Below are positions 23,469 through 36,175 of a stretch of 64,000 nt of DNA, piece by piece. Made by a program: the position numbers and the translations under genes. A model generated the notes under the pieces. That model saw nothing but the letters and a program-made list of their open reading frames with translations. It was not told the origin of the DNA and did not search any database. The stretch covers positions 379,605 to 443,604 of the forward strand of contig RPFO01000072.1 of NCBI GenBank assembly GCA_009746045.1, given 5' to 3'. The stretch is from Mesostigma viride (Eukaryota > Streptophyta > Mesostigmatophyceae > Mesostigmatales > Mesostigmataceae). How positions within the stretch are numbered: position 1 is the first letter of the stretch; each line of letters opens with the position of its first letter.

Positions 23469-24203
23469 CAAGTACATTTTGAGTTTTTCCAAGTTTCCTG
23501 TTTTTTGCTTGTTTCAAGTTCAGTTTTGCATAAAAAGTGTCCCCATAGCCCCTGGATCTCATCTGGAGGTAGTTGAACTAGTATATGCTACAATATACTA
23601 GGTTGTACTATTTTCTACTACATTTATACTATAATGTACTAAATTGAACTACATCTGAACTATTTGTAACTGTGATTGATGCCCCTGTAACGTCTCCCAA
23701 TGCTCAATAACAGGTCTGGCCACCATTGGTGACCTCCTAGAGCCATTCACAGCTGCATTTCATGGATCACCGCACCAAAAAAAATTGTTTTACTTAGCCT
23801 TATCAACATGGGAATGAGGGCTTTGGTGTGCAAACATGCATGTGTGCTAAAAATTGGACATTCTGACACTGCGCGAGAGTCTGGTAATACTTAAGCACTT
23901 CAGGTCATGATTGAAGTATAGAATGAACCGATGCAAGCAATCAAGCATTATGCAAGGAATGGAATGCTGCAATGAATTTTAGCAGTAATACTTGCAACTA
24001 GGGAACACACGATAAAGTCACGAATCTGACATGAATTGTGCCGTCATGGCACATGCATGAACATGTACACGAACAGAGGATCACGCGGACGCCCGCGCGC
24101 ACGCGCATGGCCATCCCCATGCCCCCCCCCCCCACACACACACAAGCCCCAACTCCAAACATTGCACCAATGACCCACCCACCCAAACCCAACCCCAGCC
24201 CCC
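23469..24203. other. left subterminal region of the TIR element
   Basis: AT-rich and non-coding. It includes CTAGTATATGCTACAATATACTAG-like inverted pieces near 23,578-23,602 and repeated TACTA-type words (23,580-23,660), then a C-rich stretch before the gypsy LTR (24,120-24,205). It does not obviously match the right subterminal repeats. Confidence 0.55.
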
Positions 24204-24208
24204 CTGAC

Positions 24209-24791
24209 TGTTACGTCCCAGCCCAGACACACCTAGCCTGAGCTACGTAGCGAAAGACCCTTCTTGCCGGAATTAGGAATAATTCAAGGTAGCCTAAAGT
24301 AGGTTGCGCTTCACGACGTGAGTCGTGAGATATCTGGCATCACGGCTTGATGCCAAGCTAATTAGTACACACTTATAATGGCTAGCAACACCAAGTACAA
24401 ATGGATAATTGCCCCAGGCTCAATGTGTAGGCGTATTCGCACTTATCATTCATCAAACCAAGAGGACGAGACTCTCGTCCTCGGACCAATTTAACCTAGG
24501 TTGATTGCGGCGCAGATACACGCCAATTTCCCTGGAACAATCCAAGCCAATCATTCCACGTAGGATCCGGGCCGACATCGACCCTCAACTACAGGATCCA
24601 CGCCTAGAACTACGGACAGACTCAGAACTGGCGCGGCGCCACAGCACCGGCCCCTAAAAGGGCAACCTAGGACCAAAATAACTAGTCCAATTCACACAAT
24701 AGCCAATGTCCATAAAACTCAGTACAACGGCCACAAGGCCTTAGTAATTTATTCCATTGTTACGTCCGACCTAAAGGGCCGGGACGTAACA
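24209..24791 (-). repeat. 3' LTR of the gypsy element
   Basis: Starts TGTTACGTCCCAGCCC and ends GGGACGTAACA, with inverted TGTTACGTCC / GGACGTAACA termini. The two LTRs differ at CACACC/GTAGCC (near 24,233) and GATCCGG/AGCCG (near 24,570). Confidence 0.96.
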
Positions 24792-24807
24792 CTCCTCCCC
24801 CCCCACG
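24792..24807 (-). other. polypurine tract of the gypsy element
   Basis: On the minus strand GTGGGGGGGGAGGAG lies directly upstream of the 3' LTR. That is the position and composition expected for plus-strand DNA priming. Confidence 0.8.
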
Positions 24808-25011
24808 GGGGTCGGTAGTCCCTACTGTACAAAGATAGAATAGGATCACAAAACAAGACTACTATAAGAGTACTATGTCCTGACCTCGGTTCACCCGCAG
24901 GTCAGTAATACCAGTTCCTCTAGAGGTTGATACACATGCCCAACCCTGACGTAGTAGCCAAAACTCCGGGGATTGGACTCCGCTATCCATCCCGAAACTG
25001 AACTATTTACT

Positions 25012-27184
25012 CTAGCGTCCGCCGCTAGTAGTCCGCCGCTGCTGCTGGGCCTCAAGGAGAGCCCGTCGCCCCACGGGGGTCATAATATGGGTCATCGCCC
25101 CTGGATGCGCACATAAGTCCACCTCGAAGGCGATCTGATATGGGGACGTCTTCTGCCGACCCAACCTGGACAGCTCCACCCACGTACCCCGGGGCCACAT
25201 GGCCAGGAACCCAGCGAGATACTGGGGGTGGGTAAAGAGAAGGGTCAGCGCCGACCAATCCGCCACCCCACAGCGGTGATCACGAACAAACTTCACCCCC
25301 ATCATAAAAACCTCGGTGCGCACGTGATCCTCAAGGATGGTCGCCCTGGGGGCCCCTACAATGTCCGGCACCAGCCGTTCCAGGAAGGCACGCCCTTCCG
25401 CCGGGGCCACCTTGGGCGGCGTAACCACGTGCCCCACTCCATCCACCTGATACCTCCAATCCCACCAATCCTCGGTACCGAACCGCACCGTGTGGCCCAC
25501 CGTCCGGGGAAAACGAAGGTCGTCGGGTTGCGGCAAGGGCAGCGGCGCCTGTGGGAAGAAGGTGATTTCTAGTTGTTCCCAGTAAGCACCACGGTCAACC
25601 GCGCACCAAGGACCCGCTTGAAAAACCAAAGGGGCGGGCAGGTGCATGCCAGGAGGGACCGAGATCAAAGGTCCCTCGAACACCACACACAACTTCTCCG
25701 TTCGAGGCCCCGGCCCACCATGTCTTACGGTCCTCCCCGGAATTGTCCGTATGAAGTCCCCCATCGACCACTCCTCGTGTGAGGCTGCCCGGGAAGCGGC
25801 CTCGTAGCCTACTGAGGTGGCGACTGAGTGATCGCCCTGGCGCCCGAGCTGGTCCAGCATCCGCTGTATGAGACCCTGCCCTGATTGCACCGCTGCCACG
25901 AGCGTCTCAATGGTAACCACGGGTTCCGCCGGCACCATGACACCCGTCACGCTGGGACCCTCCGCGGCATTCCGTACGGTAGGTAAGCACGGTCCCTCCG
26001 CGGGAAGGTGCGAGTGTCGATCCGAGGTGGTGGGTCTGCTGGGTCCCTCCGCAGGACGTGACATCGACGATCCGGCCTGGGCAGGCCGGGGACGAGGCTC
26101 CAAGGAGACCAAGAAGTTAGGCTCCGGTGGAACCTCTTCCGCTCGGGAGCGAGGCTCCAGGGAGACATGGAAGGTAGGCTCTCCTTGGCCCGCATCGGGC
26201 GGGGTGCCAGCGGGAACCTCATCAACCGGCTCCTCTCTAGCCGGCCGTTCGGCCCTGGCCACCGCGGTCTCTGTCGTATCCGTTCGCCGTCGCCGATTCT
26301 CTCGCTCTCGCTCCAACTCCACCGCGGACCCCCACGTGCGCTCCCATTGCCGATCCTCTGGTCGACGAGATGGTGGTGACGCTTGGCGAGCGGGGCGTAC
26401 CTCGGTCCCGGAGTCCGAGCGGGAACGCGATCGAGCGGGAGGGCGGTGATGGCGAGCGACGACGTGCCGGCCACTCCGGGGCACGTCGAGGGGCGGTTTG
26501 ACTGCCCCCACCCCATCCGGTAGCCCTCGGAAGACTCCGAGTCTTGCGCCCTGAAGGTCGCCCCCAGCCCGTCGCCGGCGGTGGCGCCTCATAACGAGGC
26601 ACAGGACGGTTTCTTCCGCCGCTCCCCTGGGAGCCCCGAGAGGGCAGATCCCGCGGAGGGGAACGAGAGGGAGGGCGTGGAGGATGGTCGTCGGAACCGG
26701 AGTCATACCCCTCACTCCCATCGTCCTGGTCCTCATCATCCATAGCCACGATGCGATCCAGAGCCTGCCGCAACGAATACTGCCCTTCTCGCAGGCATTT
26801 TTCACCCCTTAGCGCCCCCTCTGGCGGAAGATACCGGGGAAAGTGGTATTCCAGCAGCTTCCGCACTGGGGGTGGAAGTAAGAGGAGAAAGAGCCGTGGG
26901 AATGCCAGACCCGCTTCCAGCGTGTTCATGCACTCGTGACAGGAGCACTCCCGCTCATGTGTTTCCCAATCGGTCCCGACCACCACGCCGTTGCGCGCAG
27001 CGGTGCGGGTCTCGATCCGGAACCTCGCGTTGCGCCGCACGAACCCTCGAAAAGCCTCCATCTGCACAGGGCCGACCCGCGCCATAATGGAATCAGCGCG
27101 GAGGTCCGACGGCATCTGATTACGGCGACGACGTCGTCGTTCCAACAGGGCCTCCCCCTCCCGACCATAGTCACGCAAGAACAC
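25012..27184 (-). pseudogene. gypsy extra 3' ORF (ORF3), downstream portion
   Basis: Continues the ORF cut by copia-1. The first part reads VFLRDYGREGEALLERRRRRRNQMPSD, then a Cys/His cluster ECSCHECMNTLE (near 26,925-26,960) and an acidic/proline-arginine-serine-rich linker. Around 26,500-26,560 the frame must shift. From there a second frame runs to TAG 25,012, with MGDFIRTIPGRTVRHGGPG, a region rich in W and hydrophobics (WWDWRYQVDGVGHVV) and LFTHPQYLAGFLAMWPRGTWVEL. Together with 35,713-36,142 it would be about 850 residues. No known domain was recognised; it occupies the position of env-like genes but shows no signal peptide or membrane segment. Function unknown. Confidence 0.6.
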
Positions 27185-27189
27185 CCGGG

Positions 27190-27650
27190 AGTTGGATGGA
27201 GACTAGGGACGACGAACAACTGCTGAAGCTGAAAGCGAATGATGATTGTATTATCAATAATACAATGAGAGAGCAATGGAAGCTGAGGGCTCAGAATGGA
27301 ACGTCTGGGCAAACTCGGGTGCTGCGGCACAGTCTCCCCAGTGCTACGCCTATATGCCTATGGCAGTGCTCACTGCAGCACCTGCCAGTGGACAACTGGA
27401 CACTGCAATGCCATGCGACCACGTCACTAGCAACCAGCTAAGACTCGGCCCGTCAGACCGGCTACACCGGACCTGGCGGGTCGAGCTAGCACCTAGGAAC
27501 AGTCTGGCACTAACCGCACATCGGTCCACATGACACCTCAGTACCGTACACCCTGCCGTACAGTACTGAGGTGTCCCGCTCAGCCGCGGTAGGCAATACG
27601 CGGCGCGCAGGCCGGAAATCCGTGTGTCAGCCTAAGCATCTCATCTAACT
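27190..27650 (-). repeat. 3' LTR of copia-1
   Basis: 461 bp. It differs from 35,250-35,707 by about 8 substitutions and two indels. Seven of the substitutions fall within about 42 bp (27,509-27,550). Confidence 0.95.
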
Positions 27651-28765
27651 CCCATTATGTTTTCCTTTCAGGTTGAAGGCTAGCGACTTCAAGCCTGACC
27701 CTGCCCAGCTAGGAGACTGACTCCAAGCTGACTGAGGTGCTGAGCAACTGACACCCATACTGCAACATCTGGACTGAAAAAGATGGGCCCCAGAACTCGT
27801 GCAATACTTGTGATGGCATCACGTTTAGCTCAACATGCCCGGGGAGTTCCTCCTCCTCGCGAGCTCACAAGGGAGATAGCTATGCCTGTCTGCCTATCCA
27901 GGGAGTGCATCACCAGCCAAGAGAGCCATTGTAAAAAAATGCCAAGGTAACCGTTTAAGAGGTTCCATGTTGTTCCATCATCATCGCCCACTCAGAGAAA
28001 AAATACCCAGCCAGGCTGGGTCAACTGAGCTCAGGTTACCTGCAACCTGAGGAGTGACAGTGACAGGTTTATTGCACCCTGCACTGTCCATGTTGTACCT
28101 GCACAACATGTGAGGACCAGCCACCCCTGCCCTGCACAGAGGGGGCTGAAGTCCTAGTGACAGGTGACAGGACTATGACATCCTGGACCTGGCCACGTTG
28201 CACCTGCACAACGTGTGAGGACCAGCCACCCCTGCCCTGCACAGTGGTGACTGAAGTCCTGGTGACAGGTGACAGGAATATTTCATCCTGCACCTGTGCT
28301 GAGCACGTTGTACTAGACAACATGACAGCACCCATGCCTTTACTGCCACTGAACAGTGAGGCCAGGTGGCCCAGGAGATCCACAGTGAACTGGGGTCCTG
28401 GGTAACCACCTGTCAAGGGAGCTTTGACCCTCCACTTGAATGGGAGGCACCTGAGCCACTGAGCTCAAGGCCAATCCACCAAGGCATACACCCTAGTGGA
28501 GAAAGAAGTGAGATACATCCCATGCCCACCTATGAAGGTGGCATAACGAAATTCCATGGTGTTGAAAAAATCAAAACAGATTTTATTGGCATAGGGCACG
28601 CAGATGTATGAAAAACAGACTCCAACCAACCCCCCTTGCTGGAAGCCACAACCTACCCCTTGGACCTGCCCAAGGGGTACTGGGTACCTAGGCGGCCCTG
28701 GTGAACAGGACCCTGCTAGGCGTCCCCCCTATGGGGCAGGGTTGCCTGCTTGCCATAGGGGTTCA
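27651..28765 (-). other. copia-1 3' untranslated region with ~110-bp tandem duplication
   Basis: Non-coding between RNase H and the 3' LTR. Two units of about 108-115 bp containing GAGGACCAGCCACCCCTGCC and GGTGACAGGTGACAGGA lie at about 28,094-28,316. The minus-strand tract AAAGGAAAACATAATGGG abuts the LTR and may act as a weak polypurine tract. Confidence 0.6.
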
Positions 28766-29989
28766 TCAAGTGGTACAACAGCTGATATTGTCAGCTGCCT
28801 GCTGAGGCACTTTAGTGAGTGCATCAGCAGCGTTGTGTTTGTCCTCCACGTGACGGGTGGACTCCCAGTAGGTGGACTCCTGTTTAAGGACCACCCAGTC
28901 AAGATCAGTGTGCACAGCATAGGGGTTAGCAAGGAAACTGAGGACTGACTGACTGTCAGTGAGCAAGTGTGCCACCACCCCAGCATTGCTGCCTGCTTGC
29001 ATCTGCAACCAAACCAGCACATGATTCAAGTACCTGGCATGAAGCACTGCTGACACCACTGCCCTGCACTCAGCAGCATTGCTGCTGACAGCCTTGCGTC
29101 TATGCAACCGGCTGTACCATGAAATGAGAGACAAGGGTGCATCATCATTCTGCACAAAATACAAGCCTGACTCCCTTGCCTGCAACTTGGTAATCTGCCT
29201 GGACTCCATGGAACTATCCATCATAGCTTGGATGTGAATGGTTTTGTGGAGATCCAAGGAGATAAGGGGAGGGCCTTCCTGGAGAGTTTTGGTGATGGCT
29301 TTGTGACCTACTTGCATCAAGACATCATCATCAACTCTGCTAACCACAGCCAGGTGAGGTGCACACGTTGAGCACAACCACCCCAGCTTGCCTCTAATGG
29401 TAGGACAGGCTCCAGGTTTGATTTTTGTTTGCAAAACCTCCAAGCAGCTGTGCATGTAATCATTGGGAGAATAAAGTGCACACACCCACTGGTTTTGATG
29501 CTGCTGGAGTTGTAACATTGTGCCACAAAATTTTATGGCAGTGGTGCCCAGCTCTACTTGCTTGCCAATCTCAAAATGCTGTGACACTTGTTGAATAAAA
29601 TCATCTACAGCACGCCTTGGCCCAGCAATCAGCTGATCATCCCCATGCCACACAAAGGTGAGTATGCCATGAGGGTGTGGGACCACAAAGAAGCAAGGGT
29701 CTATGTCATCATATCTAGCCCCTAGCTTTTCAAACACAGCCTGAGCTGACATCCTGAAAATTCGAGGAGCTGATTGCAGCCCTTCAACACCTATGTTAGC
29801 TTTCAGGTACTGCTGAGGGATGTGTTTTGCCCAAACTCTGGGAGTGGAGACTACATACACCTGACCATGCCACACTTGTTGTGCTATCTCAGGTGAGCCT
29901 TTCAGGAAAGCCCTTTTAATGTCTGTAGCCTTACATACATAGTCATCCCCATCATTGAGATGACCCACAAAGACAGACAGCAAGATTTT
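28766..29989 (-). CDS. copia-1 reverse transcriptase-RNase H
   Basis: About 405 codons. RT motifs: KATDIKRAFLKG, PCFFVVPHPHGILTFVWHGDDQL (DD box). RNase H: MDSSMESRQ, SSNAAECRAVVSA and LLTDSQSVLSF supply D, E and D; VEDKHNAADALTK near the end is the conserved copia C-terminal H...A-D-LTK motif. Upstream, PGIQQTS is followed by TAA where copia-2 reads QQTSLRIML. A 1-nt deletion near 29,990 separates RT from its N-terminal part, so the frame is open but cut off from the protease frame. Confidence 0.9.
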   Translation of the reverse strand, partial: KILLSVFVGHLNDGDDYVCKATDIKRAFLKGSPEIAQQVWHGQVYVVSTPRVWAKHIPQQYLKANIGVEGLQSAPRIFRMSAQAVFEKLGARYDDIDPCFFVVPHPHGILTFVWHGDDQLIAGPRRAVDDFIQQVSQHFEIGKQVELGTTAIKFCGTMLQLQQHQNQWVCALYSPNDYMHSCLEVLQTKIKPGACPTIRGKLGWLCSTCAPHLAVVSRVDDDVLMQVGHKAITKTLQEGPPLISLDLHKTIHIQAMMDSSMESRQITKLQARESGLYFVQNDDAPLSLISWYSRLHRRKAVSSNAAECRAVVSAVLHARYLNHVLVWLQMQAGSNAGVVAHLLTDSQSVLSFLANPYAVHTDLDWVVLKQESTYWESTRHVEDKHNAADALTKVPQQAADNISCCTT

Positions 29990-29999
29990 TAGGATGTTT

Positions 30000-30838
30000 G
30001 CTGAATGCCTGGCGTGTACAACTCTGCCTCTGTCAGATCAGTGGTGCCCTTGAACTCTGTCACACAAGGTCTAGCATGAAAATGACTGACCCATCTGCTG
30101 CTGGCTTATGTTTACACACAAACTTCAGGCGCAAGTGCTTGCACCCTGCAGGCTTTTTGTCAATAGGTGTGACAGGTGGAGTATGAGAAGGGCTAAGAGG
30201 ATCTGGCACTACCCATTCTTCCCTGGCCTTGTTAAAGGCCTCCACCCATTTTAGGAATCCTATGTGTGTGCGACAGTCTTGCTCTATCTGTTCATAAGAA
30301 AGAGGAGACATTTTAGCCACATCATGCTTGCCCAATCCAAATGAGTTGGGATGAAGTTTTTGGTTGTGAACCAAGTCTGCCACACAGGGTTCTTGCCCTG
30401 GGGCATACTTGGGTGTAGCAAATTTTACAGAAGCAATGTTGGTGTTAAGAAGTTTTTCAAGAGAAATTTTGAAATGATTCAGATCAACACCACCCATGTC
30501 CTGGATGGATAGTCTATCACTGGAGATAATGACACCAGGGTAACAGAGAAAAGGATCCCCCAACAAAGCATTCCCTTTATAACCTTCCAATACCTGAAAA
30601 GGAGTGGGGATACCGAGTATAGTCAACATGACCTGACCTAATACCTTGAGGGATGACTGCCCTGAGAAATCAGCCACATGGTGCCAGGGTGAAGGTTCCA
30701 AAGGCATATGGGGCACAGCCAGGGCACTGATAATGCTGACCTGGGCTTGTGTGTCCACTGCAACCATAAATGGGCTATTGTCATTCTGCCCAACCTTCCC
30801 CACCTTAGCTGATCCTGCAGCAGTTTGAGCTTTGCTCT
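30000..30838 (-). CDS. copia-1 retropepsin-like domain after integrase, DTQ active-site loop
   Basis: The minus-strand frame opens after a TAG near 30,838. FMVAVDTQAQVSIISALAV is the aspartic-protease loop with Gln for Gly. FSGQSSLKVLGQVMLTILGI and GNALLGDPFLCYPGVIIS complete the retropepsin pattern. It overlaps the integrase frame by about 200 nt in the -1 frame. A conserved block KFATPKYAPGQEP...HPNSFGLGKHDVAKMSP, shared with copia-2, then leads towards RT. In standard copia elements the protease is before integrase. Confidence 0.78.
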
Positions 30839-32260
30839 ATGAGCTGCTTGTAAAATGCGAACAGCGTCTGCTAGGCTGCGTTTGGAAGGTGCAGCTAGTG
30901 GCTGAGCTATGTTCACACTTGAAGAGGTGATAGGTTGCTGATCACCTGTTTTGCCAATGTGACCCTCTGCTGCAGGGGGCCAAGCCTGCAGTGACTGCCT
31001 ACAATCATCAAGGGTGACCTGGGTGTCACAGTGGGTGTGGCTCTCACACTCACCAGTGGGTGTTCCAAACAACCACTCACTGGGCAACGCTGGGATGCCA
31101 GGCAACTGTACAGGGCTGTCGGCCAACAGCTCTTCCTCCTCTGCCACGTCTGACACAGTTGGAAAATACAATTTCATCCTGTGAGGTGAACACCTGTGAA
31201 TCTTTCCCGTGTCATTGTGTTTAACTAACACTGTCCTGCCAGTGGTGTTAAACTTTAGGATGGTGGCTGGCCCATGCCAGGTACCCACCTTGCCTAGTCC
31301 CGACTCCTTGTAGAATAGGACCTGATCCCCTTCTCTGAAGGTGGGACGTGGATGCTTTGCATCCTTGACAGCTAACCTGCTAGCTGTCTGTGCTCGCTGT
31401 GCGTTGTATAGGGCTAGTACCTCAGGTGGATAAATGCCTGCATGCAATCCATCTGGTGTAATGATCACCCCTTGTGGGGTTTTCATGAGTGGCCTCCTGT
31501 TGAGGACTTGGCACAACCTGGTGGACCACAGAGCTCTGTCAGCATATGACCCACTGTCAGCCAGCAGATTGCCATCTTCTTGGCTACAAGGGTTTTAATG
31601 GACCTGATGGCCCTTTCAATAATGCCTTGCCTCTCATGATCTTCTAGCCCAGCCAGATCAATAGCCTCACACCCTGGTTCATTGGCAAGACACGTGAACT
31701 GCTGATCCAGTAACAATGCCTCCACAGGGTAGTACCTGGCCTGAGCAATCAAGAGAGCCCTGAGCAACTGTGTCTTGTCCATTCCAGGTAATGGTTCAAT
31801 GGTTGTGTACCTTGACCATGCATCTTTAAGTGCCAAGTAAGATTGTCCTTTGATATGAAAGACATCTCCTACCACCCTGCCCTTGCACTTAGGTGGGGTA
31901 GCTACATGCCACTTAGGGGGTTTGGGTGCATTGAACTGACAATGCTGGCAGTGGGATCTGACCACCTGGCATGCACGTCTGAGTGCTGCCCCCCCTATTG
32001 CTGCTGCCACCACCTCTGCACTCACTTCATGCCCATAAAGGAAATGCAACTGCAAAGCAAGCTCCTGAAAACTGATATGAGCATCCTCTGATGGGGACAC
32101 TCTGCACACCTTGGGAACCATAGATGTGAAGGTTGGTTTAGAGACATAATCTTCTGAAACCAGCTGTAGCACCTTTCCAGAACTGCTCACTGCTCTGACA
32201 GTGGGGCATGCAGATGAAAGAGGTGAAGCAGGCACACTCAAGCCAGCATGAGAGGGAGAC
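30638..32260 (-). CDS. copia-1 integrase
   Basis: The zinc domain reads LHFLYGHE...VVRSHCQHCQF (32,060-31,935). The core has VVGDVFHIKGQSYLALKDAWSRYTTIEPLPG (first Asp), ALLLDQQFTC (second Asp) and GLEDHERQGIIERAIRSIK (Glu). The core frame ends near 31,483. The C-terminal region resumes in another phase from 31,516: VLFYKESGLGKVGTWHGPATIL, then a Ser/Pro/Gln-rich tail to 30,638. One frameshift therefore lies near 31,500. It catalyses cDNA insertion. Confidence 0.88.
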
Positions 32261-32718
<458 letters not shown>

Positions 32719-33468
32719 GGTGACAGGCCTTGCTCCTGTCTTCCCTCTCCCTATCCTCCTCCTCCCTCTCTTCCCCCCTGACCCTCTTTACAGAGGTGCC
32801 CATGGCCCCCTGGCTAAGGGGAGCCAAGGCCAGCTTGATATAATCCAATGCCTCCTTCATGTCCTCCCAGTACTTTGCCATTCCTGTTGCAAGCATAGCG
32901 TAGGTGTTTTTGTCAAGTTTGAGTTTCTCAAGGAAGGAACGCAGCAAGAACTTGTGATCTAGCTGCTGGACATCAGGACGTGCTTTGATGGCTAGCTCAT
33001 ATTTCTTTGTCTCAGCCACATAGTCCACTGATGTGACCCTGTATTCCTCTACCCACCTGAATGCCCCATATATGTCCACAGATGAGGGGGTGGAGAGGAG
33101 GTCAGTTAGCTCCTTCATGAAAGCCTCCCAAACTGCCCTAGCCTGCGTGTCCTGCCACTTGGGATACCTACGCTGGAAGACAAGGATGAGATTCTGAATC
33201 TGAGAGGAGGACTGATGGTAAAAATCCCCCTGCATGAGAGATCCAAACCAATTCTTGACATTCAGTTCCTCCCTAGCCAGCTGAAGAGAGAGAAGTGCAT
33301 GATTCCCCTGCTCCCTAGTATACCCCTCAGGCAGCCCCCTGACATTAATCCTATCCACAGGACGGTTTTCATTGTAAGTGGGCAACCTAGAGGGGGATGC
33401 AGGGGGAGAGGGAGAAGATGGTGTTGCTGCTGCAGCATTCACAGGAGAGACATGCTGAGAGGGAAGTG

Positions 33469-35200
33469 CTACTTGAGTGAGCTGAGCAGGAGGGCAAGCA
33501 TGGGCTGTGTAGGAGGGTTAGGCAACATAGGGGTGGGCTGGGTGGGGGTGTGAGTGTGTGTCACTTCCCGCCTCCTGCTGCGGGCCTCCTCCCAATCATG
33601 GAAGGTGGGAGAGAGGGACACTTCATCGTCAGTAGGGTTAGTAAAATCATGATGCAGCCAGGTAGGCAGCCACCTACCCGCCCCTGCAGGATGGCATTGT
33701 GCAGGAGCTCCAGGAGTCGCACCAGGCAACCCTGTTACCCTGCACCCTCCTTCCTGAGAGGAGGGCCTGCAGGGCAGGCAGCAAGTCGTCACACACCCTG
33801 CGTGTGTCTGCATGGAGGTTGGGCAAGCCCAGGATGTGCGTGATAATCGCACACACCAGGCTGCCCGCCTCCGCGACGTGCATCTGCTGGCTCCGGTCGG
33901 CCAGCCCACGGAAGGAGGCTGTGGCTGCCTGTATGGCACGCCACACGGCCTCATCACCCAGGGTGATGAAGTCCCGACCTTCCAGGTCGCCTCCAGCTGT
34001 GCTGGCTGCTGCCCAGCCCTGGTGGGACCCTGAGGCCCCTCCGGCCCTGCCAGGGACTTGTCCTTGTTGCGGCTAGAGGGGGCCTGCCCCCCAGAGCCGC
34101 TGGAGGTGCCCGTGACACCCTCCATGGGGGCTGCATCCCCCGCCAGCGCCGGAGGCGCCGGCGTCGCTGCCGGGGTCCCTGCGACCCCGGGCGCTTGTGT
34201 CGCCGCCGGGGTCCCTGCGACCCCGGTGGCCTCCTCAGCCACCTGGCCCCCCACGCTGGGCGGGGGAGCCCGCGGCTGAGGTTGGACCCTCTGACCTGCC
34301 AGAGGGTCCTGGGTGGTTTCACCACCCATGGGCGTGTTGGGGCGTCTGCCGCCCCGCGCTCCGTCGCAGGCGGCATCGCAGCCGCCTCACGCCTCTCCGG
34401 GCCCCAGCCAACTGGCGTGACTTGGGGCCACGGCCCCAACGGAGTCAGCGCGATCTCCTGGTGGCGACCACGCGCAGCGCCTCTCTCTGACGCTGCCTGG
34501 ACGCCCACTGATCCACAGTGCCGGGGTTTCGCCGCGGCCTATTGGTGAAACACCACAGCCAAACTGCCACCTGAATCAGTGGAAACTGCATCCGCAAACG
34601 ATTCTCGATCATCGTTTGCGTCCGATGAACCTCAATCGCATGGATCGGCTCATCTGCCGTCAACTGAAAACGTTGCCGAATGATCCAGCCGTTCACCGAA
34701 ATGAACGCTGGGATGTCGTCCTCCCCAATGGGGAGAAATGGGGTGCGCGCCCGAACGCGACCGGGGCGGAACATGTTCCCCATACCGGTCAATGTCCATG
34801 ATGGCCATCTGTCGGCCCACGGAAAGATTGCCAGACGTCGCAGGTGTCTGCGACGAAAGCTCGAGCGAAGGCCGAGGCCTCGCAGGCTGCACCTCCCCAT
34901 CCTCCTCCGAGGAATCACTCCGCTCACGACCCCCGTCACCTGCGACGGGGGAATTACGTGCCCGGGGGACCTGCCCCCCAGGTGCCATGGCGGACGGATC
35001 GCCAGTGGCAAACGGACGACCGCTCGCCATCCCCCGGGCGCCGGGCCCCACCTGCGGGGTCCGACGCCTGGGGTGGTCGGCGACCACCGTGCGGAAGGTG
35101 ACGTTGGGCGTCACCCTCGCAGCATCGTTGGTGGAGGGCGGGCCCTCCGGAGTGAGGCGGGGTGAGGTGCGCCTGGCAGGCGCCTTCCCCTTGTTGTTGT
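33469..35200 (-). pseudogene. copia-1 region upstream of gag: additional coding-like sequence
   Basis: Several shifted frames. 34,445-35,200 reads an acidic/Pro/Arg region (SSEEDGEVQPARPRPSLE) and then ISVNGWIIRQRFQLTADEPIHAIEVHRTQTMIENRLRMQF. 33,674-33,946 reads the helical AIQAATASFRGLADRSQQMH then CAIITHILGLPNL. These parts are compositionally coding-like (high GC) but unrecognised. They may be an N-terminal Gag extension broken by indels. Confidence 0.45.
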
Positions 35201-35249
35201 TGTTGTCGTTTTTTTTTATTTGCGAAAAAAAATAAAACTTTTCAGTCCA

Positions 35250-35707
35250 AGTTGGATGGAGACTAGGGACGACGAACAACTGCTGAAGCTGAAAGCGAAT
35301 GATGATTGTATTATCAATAATACAATGAGAGAGCAATGGAAGCTGAGGGCTCAGAATGGAACGTCTGGGCAAACTCGGGTGCTGCGGCACTCCCCAGTGC
35401 TACGCCTATATGCCTATGGCAGTGCTCACTGCAGCACCTGCCAGTGGACAACTGGACACTGCAATGCCATGCGACCACGTCACTAGCAACCAGCTAAGAC
35501 TCGGCCCGTCAGACCCGGCTACACCGGACCTGGCGGGTCGATCTAGCACCTAGGAACAGTCTGGCACTAACTGCACGTCAGTCCACCTGACGCCTCAGTA
35601 CCATACGCCCTGCCGTACAGTACTGAGGTGTCCCGCTCAGCCGCGGTAGGCAATACGCGGCGCGCAGGCCGGAAATCCGTGTGTCAGCCTAAGCATCTCA
35701 TCTAACT
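35250..35707 (-). repeat. 5' LTR of copia-1
   Basis: 458 bp, starting AGTTGGATGGAGAC and ending CATCTCATCTAACT. It contains ACAATAATACAATG-like AT-rich stretches near 35,315. An open frame crosses the LTR into the interior but has no clear meaning. Confidence 0.95.
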
Positions 35708-35712
35708 CCGGG

Positions 35713-36142
35713 GATGGAACGTCTCCTCGTTCAGCTCCTTTACCAGCTGCAACGTCCGCGTGTCCGGTGCTCCGGGCCTTGACGATGTTTCTTGCCGGCG
35801 CTCGCGACTAGATGAGGGCCCCGTCTGTCCGCCACCATCTCTCGAGCCCCCGGCCCCTGGTGCACCCCTTCGGACCGCAGGCTCTCCACGAGCTATCTGT
35901 GTCCTCGCCCCCACTTCCGGTTCTGGGACCTCAGGATCGTCGGGTATTTCCATGTCGACCAAATCTCCCTCACTGGACTCCTCATCTGCATCCCGAAATC
36001 CTGCGTCGGCAGCCTCCACGGCGCCGACGGGAGTCTGGCCTCTGGGAAGCGCCTCCGCGGCGTCCCCCTGCACAGCCCACACACAAGATGCCAGGGCGTT
36101 AGTCGGCGTGTACCTAATACCTGGCTCGCGCACCACCCTCAC
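35713..36142 (-). pseudogene. gypsy ORF3, N-terminal portion interrupted by copia-1
   Basis: A minus-strand frame from ATG 36,142 to the copia-1 junction: an acidic region (DADEESSEGDLVDMEIPDDPEVPEPEVG), a Gly/Ser/Arg-rich linker and TRTLQLVKELNEETFHP. Removing copia-1 and one TSD joins it in frame to VFLRDYGREGEA at 27,184, which confirms the interruption. Confidence 0.7.
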
Positions 36143-36175
36143 CCTACACCCTATACCGGATGTGGTCTGCTAACG

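Noticed and set aside
34195-35235. Plus-strand frames of 117-165 codons over the copia-1 upstream region
   Set aside because: Antisense shadows in high-GC sequence; the minus strand is colinear with the element's coding direction.
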